39,088 nt of DNA, taken from the IMG/VR virus record IMGVR_UViG_3300037427_001344, positions 1 to 39,088 of that record; one strand, 5' to 3'. Of this stretch, positions 27,901 through 32,365 are shown in pieces; position 1 is the stretch's first letter; each line of letters begins with the position of its first letter. A program made the position numbers and the translations under genes. The notes beneath the pieces were generated by a model, which did not search any database, was not told the DNA's origin, and worked only from the letters and a program-made list of their open reading frames with translations. The stretch comes from a virus.

Positions 27901-30625
27901 AGATTTAGTTACAAGTAGTAAGGCTCTTAAAGCTGTGGAAAAATTAAAAGACAAAATGCTTAATCAAGTAGGTGTAGATGGCAAAAGAATGTCTCCTACT
28001 GAAAAAGTTGAAGCCATGAAAACTATAGATAACGCTATAGCTTTAGGTAGAAAAAGAAAAAAAGTAGCTAGAGGTATGAGTACTTTTGATTTTGATGAAA
28101 CATTAAGAGAAAAAGGTAAAGAATTTGTTACGGCAACTAGAGGTAAAGAATCTATAAAAATAAGTTCTGAAAACTTTCCACTAAAAGGACCTGAGCTTGC
28201 TGAGCAAGGTTATAAATTTGATTTTAAAGATTTTGTAAATGTTAAGGGCGGTGTAGAAGGACCATTAATGCAAAAACTAAGAAATCAAATAAAAAAATAT
28301 GGCAATGAAAATGTTTATATTCTAACAGCTAGAATGCAAGAAGCGGCACCAGCAATACATGCTTGGTTAAAATCTAAAGGTGTAGAATTACCTATAGAAA
28401 ACATCACTGGTTTGGGTAATAGTACAGGCGAAGCAAAAGCAATGTGGATGTTAGAGAAGTTTTCAGAAGGATATAACGATATGTATTTTGTAGATGACGC
28501 TATGCCTAACGTAAAGGCCGTTAGAAATGTTTTAAACCAACTAGATATAAAATCTAAAGTTCAACAAGCTTTAGCTAGTGAAAATTTAGATATTAGTGTC
28601 AACAAAATAATGGAACACTCTTTAGATATAGGTTCTGAAAAAATATTTTCAAAAGCTGAAGCTAAAGTTAGAGGTAAAGATATTAAGCGTAGAAGAGTGT
28701 TTATGAGGGATAGCGCTGCTGATTTAGAGCTTCTTATAGAGCCTTTATATGGCAAAGGTAAGAAAGGTATAGAGAATAAAAAATGGTTTAAAGAAGAGTT
28801 TGTAATGCCATTTGAAAGAGGTACAAGAGACTATAATACAGCTAGACAATCCGCTAAGAACGATTATATAAATCTTCGTAGACAAAATAAAGATGTTGTC
28901 AAAGAAATATCAAAAGAAGTTGAAGGGACTACATTTACTAATGACATGGCTATGAGAGTTTATCTTTGGAATAAAGCTGGTTATAAAATTCCTGATCTAG
29001 CTAAAACAACAGAAGCTAAATTAGTTGAGCATATTCAAAACAACCCAAAACTACAGGCCTATGCAGAACAATTTGCTAGAATAACAAAGCAAGAAAAAGG
29101 CTTAAAAGAACCAGGTCAAAACTGGTGGGCAGAGACAATGGCTGGAGAGGTGACAAATATAAATAGAGGTGTTAGTAGAAAACAATATCTTCAAGAGTGG
29201 ATAGATAGAAAAAATGAAATATTTACCGAAGAGAATCTAAACAAGATGGAGTCTAAATTAGGCACTGAGTGGAGAGAAAATGTCACAGATATGTTTGATC
29301 GTATGGAAACTGGTAGAACTAGATCTTTAAAGATGGATAGAGGTAGCGCTGCTATGATGAACTATCTAAATGGAGGTATTGGTACTATTATGAATTTTAA
29401 CACTAGATCAGCTTTACTACAAACTATATCTACTACCAATTTCTTAAACATGAGAGAGAACAACCCTATTGCCGCCGCTAGAGCAATGGGCAATGTAAAA
29501 CAGTTTGCTAAAGATTTTAAGTTTATAATGAACTCTGACATGTTAAAACAAAGAAGAGATGGTTTAGCTATAAACGTGACTGAAGCTGAACTTGCTTCCG
29601 CAGCTGCTTCTTCAACAAATCCTATACAAGGAATGATTGCTAAAGTTCTTAAGGCTGGTTATTTACCAACTAAAATGGCGGATAGTTTTGCAATATCACT
29701 TGGTGGCGCTACATTCTATAGAAATAGAATTAAGATGTATGAAAAGCAAGGTATGAAAACTAAAGAAGCTGAAAAACAAGCTTGGTTAGATTTTCAAGTA
29801 TTATCAGAGAGAACTCAACAGTCATCAAGAGCAGATTTATTATCTAAACAACAAACATCATTAATAGGTAGATTTATATTACCATTTGCTAATACGCCTA
29901 TGCAGATGAATAGAGCTGGTATGAAAGATATATTAGATATATCTAAAGGTAGATATAAAGATGGTAGAGAGTTAACAGAAAAAGTAGGTAGAATATCTTA
30001 TTACATGGGAGCTCAAGTAGCTGTATTCGCTGGATTACAATCAGCATTGTTTGCAATGTTATTAAATGATGATGACGTGCCTGAAGAAAAAATAGCTAAC
30101 ACAAAATCAATGATGTTAAACACAACAGCTGATTCTATGCTAAGAGGTTTTGGTATACAAGGTGCTGTTATATCAGCATTTAAAAATGCTACGCAAGAAT
30201 ATTTCAAGCAATCCGCAAAGGGTTATAACGCTGATTATAGCGAGGTTGCTGAAGATTTATTAAATATATCACCTCCAGTTGGCTCTAAGTTTGGCATGTT
30301 GGATAGAGCTGGTGATACTAAAAAGTGGGCAAAAATAAGAGGAGATGATAAATTTAAATTTGAATTAGGTAATCCATCTTTAGAGGCTTCATTAATGACT
30401 ATACAGGCAACTACTAATGCTCCTGTTTACTCACCATACCAAAACATATTTAATATGAGTCATGCTTTGAGTGACCAATATGAAACATGGCAGAGATTCC
30501 TTATGGGCGCTGGTTGGACACCATATAGCGTTGGGGTTGAAACTGAAAAGAAAAAGAAAAGTAGCGTGGGGGGAAGAAAAGAAAGAGTAAGAAAAGAAAG
30601 AGTAAGAAAAGAAAGAGTTAGATAA
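21944..30625 (+). CDS. Giant polyvalent internal virion protein (zincin-like and HAD-like motifs)
   Basis: This 2893-residue protein has the hallmarks of phage polyvalent proteins, which are packaged with DNA and carry several activities into the cell. From the N-terminus: a disordered acidic stretch with two SED motifs (ITSEDLGF, ISSEDIFG); long helical regions; HEVHH at residues 941-945 with a possible third zinc ligand in WELFAH (E1023); KGKLMTWVVGQSRLRMQEII near residue 1249; and DFDET (D2049, D2051, T2053) with LTAR (T2128) and FVDD (D2184, D2185), the order of HAD phosphatase motifs I, II and IV. The C-terminal ~450 residues resemble the end domain common in such proteins (RFILPFANTPMQMNRAG) with a hydrophobic helix (GAQVAVFAGLQSALFAMLL). 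Three KERVR repeats end it. Activities are inferred from motifs only. Confidence 0.72.
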   Translation: MPDNIITSEDLGFSEAPVEQPSGGGYISSEDIFGVGKTVDSTGDPTMSQESTGSQSEDGSSESPTWGDKISNTFNAYINPFTPTAERPLYAAGIDVDEVKEKTRKKSKDYNSDKVSFEKELDKAFSDGKLFEKMIENPNKLTLQERQVEAGDFGSPEEYLLDVVKKELGGSEVFGMGWFGDRSVDEEGNPLYGNLTNNDIETIVEQKFYEKLDLEKNNKANNTALNTKENIEKQGINIRQWQDDTRKTFISGYSGVDREIANLVEAINNGGLDEAKRKEAYEKLTSLKGREKRSMLYDLNTGQLTKNKTENTVDLGVEETQEKYNDILGRLKPEDQLDYLRNEFERSALTLSGHNQKLDEVKQWSILKSGYEIADDPTGGNRRIVESSLRDLMMDTEFANFSPVPASELRRKKDETDSEYKKRKKDLFSNYETDIKALKQDDLEYTREFESLKGMYLLNDGIVDIEKPEYLGALLPPKNMAALKQSAAALIRPWTSEYHVDKLLGSTNRTILTETGEIYDNLGIKKTKAEEKQVKASFEEGLNEGVLGMNKMMFEFAGYNKILGVTGVTSKFNGLMKALNGGKWVKNGKTFTDASIKARATAQGIKVKDYAANLGLRSVQSAKNRFYSIGASGLLEGGKFELFTQFDITKGKLKPEAGEQFGFATGFGFGAMGRVIAPLSPFLQGKGYLKDIDKSIKLGSREARIGLNSKKLFETFVTQPASFVVGSEGGELANAIVDDMLGNKQLGNYMEHHYGDYGDVGMRLITNYFTGLGLGVGHFKGFTDFKSKAALRRTRDTALDKMRESGRLAELTEAEQNNIFSENSQNKLHKNLSDKNLQEFYKHYEIFDGMEGRLQQLYRAEGYMDPSRADELVKQDHKQFLAEEKAAGREVKLEVVNNKKLKFQQQAIDPNKKAEISKDPKSKITTIRYNAELYSPDVMPHEVHHYYTDELFGQDAVFKGEFMNTLKSIGNNVTLKRLVTEQEAKELGNESLKGKKMTLSQSIELKKFDLSSPTNQQRISQWELFAHIAEQIGNKNNYFDIKNSGEVDGFVGLRDLLSTLGKTTGKKINLSREKDVVEWFSKYAENVKKGKSVVDMFSELESVIDFEATAIRKAERLAEGRTGKDTYSSETLDLGEGRKVNNPKKLASDIQKEYEAKLAEGKDKMAAYKELSDPNPRSANYDANYPVLGKKVGPMFDIAISSWNRSVGDQFRINLGDRGWESKRSALAMDFLSDKRGFQDIFKQYTPDKGKLMTWVVGQSRLRMQEIIERGVGKVTDIRETKVGDFVEFERIFEDVDMAGGKVDKSFDAQNPNIERKGIYLPEHKFEFEGGQKRTMDPASVESIKAESKKVFYESKLEENTGVQIGEKLQPITEAAMNKMIGVKEGMKPAEINNVQSPFFAKNKAISYDAGLELTSNPNFYENTNAAKSIFNFAHKNTGVKYKTAELTVEEARRTNARAYKYEKKKATEQLVDKVQEVINSGRDAGTKVAKQNVLKNGIGKHFGNQIYRESLKEIKQEIDSKLQDPTLDVKYWSEQKAKLEGVMAELAMRKLRGAVPEKLASEDLDVMNNFIKEWKGLDHGKLKYPEIRLRTMIENNKDYKRLFDTKLNVVDQIAKEMGYELREISKDVFEQVSEANRVLEKNITKIVEPRLTKNWREVEFGNEMKQLLEEKGYPKEIVNELKFDETSWSKDRNSVVEYDTFLKDFYNELPLEIALHQILKKSAGTGAGKTLFVNEKGQVERRNNDWWDSFSKEFKGSGKKAPAWLKHVKTIKNGTLKAGINKALELPEFSDIKTNEKTQKKFANYITKKYLTNKGSTYEQVLDANQKMMEFMGEKLFDYFNKSKDKVFALNNIKRYLQIQTSIEDGFVRSLATHDAISIKRGSKHSEHEFQALNMSTNLMLNVVKNAGSKKVFLENLKPLTRIFRQSIIEKSVQAKYDAPEFGGKTGFEFVFTTETGKYGWMREMKVAENTLDLRTGKTYDKLILDLVTSSKALKAVEKLKDKMLNQVGVDGKRMSPTEKVEAMKTIDNAIALGRKRKKVARGMSTFDFDETLREKGKEFVTATRGKESIKISSENFPLKGPELAEQGYKFDFKDFVNVKGGVEGPLMQKLRNQIKKYGNENVYILTARMQEAAPAIHAWLKSKGVELPIENITGLGNSTGEAKAMWMLEKFSEGYNDMYFVDDAMPNVKAVRNVLNQLDIKSKVQQALASENLDISVNKIMEHSLDIGSEKIFSKAEAKVRGKDIKRRRVFMRDSAADLELLIEPLYGKGKKGIENKKWFKEEFVMPFERGTRDYNTARQSAKNDYINLRRQNKDVVKEISKEVEGTTFTNDMAMRVYLWNKAGYKIPDLAKTTEAKLVEHIQNNPKLQAYAEQFARITKQEKGLKEPGQNWWAETMAGEVTNINRGVSRKQYLQEWIDRKNEIFTEENLNKMESKLGTEWRENVTDMFDRMETGRTRSLKMDRGSAAMMNYLNGGIGTIMNFNTRSALLQTISTTNFLNMRENNPIAAARAMGNVKQFAKDFKFIMNSDMLKQRRDGLAINVTEAELASAAASSTNPIQGMIAKVLKAGYLPTKMADSFAISLGGATFYRNRIKMYEKQGMKTKEAEKQAWLDFQVLSERTQQSSRADLLSKQQTSLIGRFILPFANTPMQMNRAGMKDILDISKGRYKDGRELTEKVGRISYYMGAQVAVFAGLQSALFAMLLNDDDVPEEKIANTKSMMLNTTADSMLRGFGIQGAVISAFKNATQEYFKQSAKGYNADYSEVAEDLLNISPPVGSKFGMLDRAGDTKKWAKIRGDDKFKFELGNPSLEASLMTIQATTNAPVYSPYQNIFNMSHALSDQYETWQRFLMGAGWTPYSVGVETEKKKKSSVGGRKERVRKERVRKERVR
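24764..25030 (+). other. Zincin-like (HExxH) region in the polyvalent protein
   Basis: HEVHH at residues 941-945 gives the HExxH zinc-binding helix of metallopeptidases. About 80 residues later, SQWELFAHIAEQI offers an acidic third ligand (E1023) in a helix, as in gluzincin-type folds. A hydrophobic strand (ITTIRYNAELYSPDVM) lies just before HExxH, as expected. The motif is short and proteolytic activity is unproven. Confidence 0.5.
28082..28585 (+). other. HAD-superfamily phosphatase-like region in the polyvalent protein
   Basis: STFDFDETL supplies motif I (DxDxT: D2049, D2051, T2053). VYILTAR supplies motif II (T2128), a Lys within STGEAKAMW could be motif III, and MYFVDDAMPN supplies motif IV (D2184, D2185). 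Order, spacing and hydrophobic strands before each motif match HAD hydrolases, which cleave phosphoester bonds. The substrate is unknown. Nucleotide or polynucleotide 3'-phosphate is one possibility. Confidence 0.7.
30575..30619 (+). repeat. 15-bp tandem repeat, 3 copies, at the end of the giant gene
   Basis: The unit AGAAAAGAAAGAGTA occurs three times in a row (the last copy ends in GTT) and encodes RKERV three times, followed by a final Arg and stop. It adds a strongly basic C-terminal tail. Because the unit is a multiple of three, copy number can change without breaking the frame. Confidence 0.95.
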
Positions 30626-30659
30626 GTAAACAATTCAAAAAATAAGTGATAATAAAAGG

Positions 30660-31739
30660 ATGGTGAAAAGACTAATAATACTGCTACTACTTATATCTAA
30701 TATAACAGTGGCCCAGACATTTGGAAAAGAAGAGATTAAGGACCTGTTAAAGTTCTCTACATTCTATGCCGCAGTTAACGGTGGAACATCGCTTTCTGAC
30801 GTTGATGTATTTTCTGTAGATAATGGTTTATCTACACAAACTATTTCAACTCCTTATGATTATAATTTTACCATAGGTTTACGTAAGATTGCTCGGTTTG
30901 GATATGAGAATAAAGCGCAAACGTTTTATGATGGAACGGAATCTAATTACAGTGATGCGGCTACTGTAGGTAAAGTAAAAGGAGTTGAATACTTATTTGA
31001 AGTTGATTACAAAAGACAGGAGGGTGTTGACTATATGGATCAGCACCATTTCATTAGATTTAGTTCTGATGATGGTTGTGAGGATGAGCTTTGTATAAAC
31101 TTCTTTGCTTTAAAGCTAGAGTACCTAGAAGATGGGTTTGCGGATATTAAATATTTCGAAGCATCGGAGAGATATAGACAGCGTAAAAGTAAAAACCTAT
31201 CATGGAATGTTGGGATGGTGCATAGATTGGCAGAGCCATATGGTTATAATGCTCTAGACGAATGGGCATTAAGCAATGGTAATATCCATTATACTTATTT
31301 AGCACTACAGGAAGGTTATACGGTGGATGTGTATAGCAACACGTACTACAACCCTACTGGAGAGGTGGTTGCTACTAGTGCTGAGGTTTGGGAGGCGGTA
31401 GTTATCCCAGGAGTACTAGCTGATTACACAGAAAAGAAAAGAAACGAATTAAAGAAAACCATACAGCATTCTTTTGTTATGGGTTTTGATTATTATAAAT
31501 ACTCTAAAAAAACCTGGTTACACGCTTGGGGAAGTTTAATGCCATACCATTATGATGATGGTAGCGAGTTTAGTTATCATAACTATGTTGATGGGCAATG
31601 GTATGATTACTCAGGTGGGTTAATTTACGGAATAAAAGTAAATAAACAATTAGGTTATTTTGTAGAAGGAAAATACAACAAGTACTGGAACAGAGAATGG
31701 TACGATTTTAAACTAGGATTAAATTACACTATATTTTAG
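30660..31739 (+). CDS. Exported outer-membrane beta-barrel-like protein
   Basis: The 359-residue protein starts with a clear Sec signal peptide: MVKRL, a hydrophobic core IILLLLISNI, and probable cleavage at TVA|QT (residue 18), the Ala-Gln junction frequent in Bacteroidota. The mature part has many alternating aromatic/polar strands (FTIGLRKIARFGYENKAQTF, EYLFEVDYKRQ, LGYFVEGKYNKYW). It ends LGLNYTIF with a C-terminal Phe, the signature by which the BAM machinery recognises outer-membrane barrels. It is the first of four abutting genes for envelope or secreted proteins. I infer insertion into the host outer membrane late in infection. A soluble periplasmic or virion role is possible. AAAGGA directly before ATG is too close to act as a normal Shine-Dalgarno. 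Confidence 0.65.
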   Translation: MVKRLIILLLLISNITVAQTFGKEEIKDLLKFSTFYAAVNGGTSLSDVDVFSVDNGLSTQTISTPYDYNFTIGLRKIARFGYENKAQTFYDGTESNYSDAATVGKVKGVEYLFEVDYKRQEGVDYMDQHHFIRFSSDDGCEDELCINFFALKLEYLEDGFADIKYFEASERYRQRKSKNLSWNVGMVHRLAEPYGYNALDEWALSNGNIHYTYLALQEGYTVDVYSNTYYNPTGEVVATSAEVWEAVVIPGVLADYTEKKRNELKKTIQHSFVMGFDYYKYSKKTWLHAWGSLMPYHYDDGSEFSYHNYVDGQWYDYSGGLIYGIKVNKQLGYFVEGKYNKYWNREWYDFKLGLNYTIF

Positions 31740-31740
31740 A

Positions 31741-32022
31741 ATGGCAAAGGAATTAAATGAAGATACGGGGTTTCAAGTAAGTATTAAGAGTTTAATAGCT
31801 ATAGGATTCGCTATGGCTACTATAATAGGAATGTGGTTTGCTTTACAAGCAGATATTGCGGAAGCAAAGGAATTACCAGCTCCATTACCACCAGATGTTA
31901 CTCGTATGGAATTTGACATGAAAGACCAAATGATTCGTAATACAATTATAACTACGCAATCAGATGTTGAAGAAATTAAAGAGACTCTAGAGAAAATAGA
32001 AGATAAACTTTATAATAGATAA
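31741..32022 (+). CDS. Small one-helix membrane protein (holin-like or spacer)
   Basis: The 93-residue protein has one predicted membrane helix (LIAIGFAMATIIGMWFALQA, about residues 17-36), a Pro-rich hinge (ELPAPLPPDV) and a C-terminal coiled-coil-like region (SDVEEIKETLEKIEDKLYN). One TM plus a charged coiled coil resembles some phage holins, pinholins or spanin-like subunits, and tailed phages usually keep such genes among late genes. No endolysin is recognisable next to it, so a lysis role is only a possibility. It starts 1 bp after the barrel gene and its stop abuts the next start, indicating tight co-translation with exported proteins. Confidence 0.6.
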   Translation: MAKELNEDTGFQVSIKSLIAIGFAMATIIGMWFALQADIAEAKELPAPLPPDVTRMEFDMKDQMIRNTIITTQSDVEEIKETLEKIEDKLYNR

Positions 32023-32364
32023 ATGAAAAATAGAATAGCATATTTATTTGTAATTATATTCTGGTTAATAGTTGCAACTGCTTTTGGTCAAATACAAGTT
32101 TCACAATTTAATGCCAGTTGGAATAGTGCCAATGGAGTTTCTTGGGTTCAAGATTTAAAGGAGTGTAAGACTATAGCTTATGTAGATATAAACGATAGTC
32201 CTAAATTAGCTACAGAGCATAAGATAGCTGTTATACCTACTATTATAATATTTAAAGACGGAGAAGAGGTTGCTAGATTCCAAGCTGATCTTAGTTTTAA
32301 AATGGTAGCAACAAGAGAAGAAGTACAAGAAGAAATAGATAACCAACTAATGAGTGATTTTTAA
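32023..32364 (+). CDS. Exported thioredoxin-fold protein lacking the active cysteines
   Basis: This 113-residue protein has a signal peptide (LFVIIFWLIVATAFG|Q, cleavage near residue 22) and a compact thioredoxin-like sequence. The order VSQFNASWNSAN, IAYVDINDSPKLATEHKI, then IPTIIIFKDGEEVARF matches thioredoxin's strand-active site, strand-helix and cis-Pro (P72) strand-turn. Where thioredoxin has WCGPC this protein has W33-N34-S35-A36-N37, so both redox cysteines are Asn and disulfide exchange by the usual mechanism is impossible. One Cys (C48) remains elsewhere. It probably acts in the periplasm as a binding or folding partner, perhaps for the repeat protein 1 bp downstream. Cargo and role are unknown. 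Confidence 0.68.
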   Translation: MKNRIAYLFVIIFWLIVATAFGQIQVSQFNASWNSANGVSWVQDLKECKTIAYVDINDSPKLATEHKIAVIPTIIIFKDGEEVARFQADLSFKMVATREEVQEEIDNQLMSDF

Positions 32365-32365
32365 A

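Noticed and set aside
30655-30659. AAGGA as a Shine-Dalgarno for the barrel gene
   Set aside because: It touches the ATG, leaving no spacer, and other genes lack such sequence.
31741-32022. Confident holin call
   Set aside because: One membrane helix and a coiled coil are not specific, and no endolysin is near.
32354-32365. GTG start for the surface protein
   Set aside because: It overlaps the previous gene and puts polar residues ahead of the signal peptide. ATG 32366 gives MKKLLLILLL directly.
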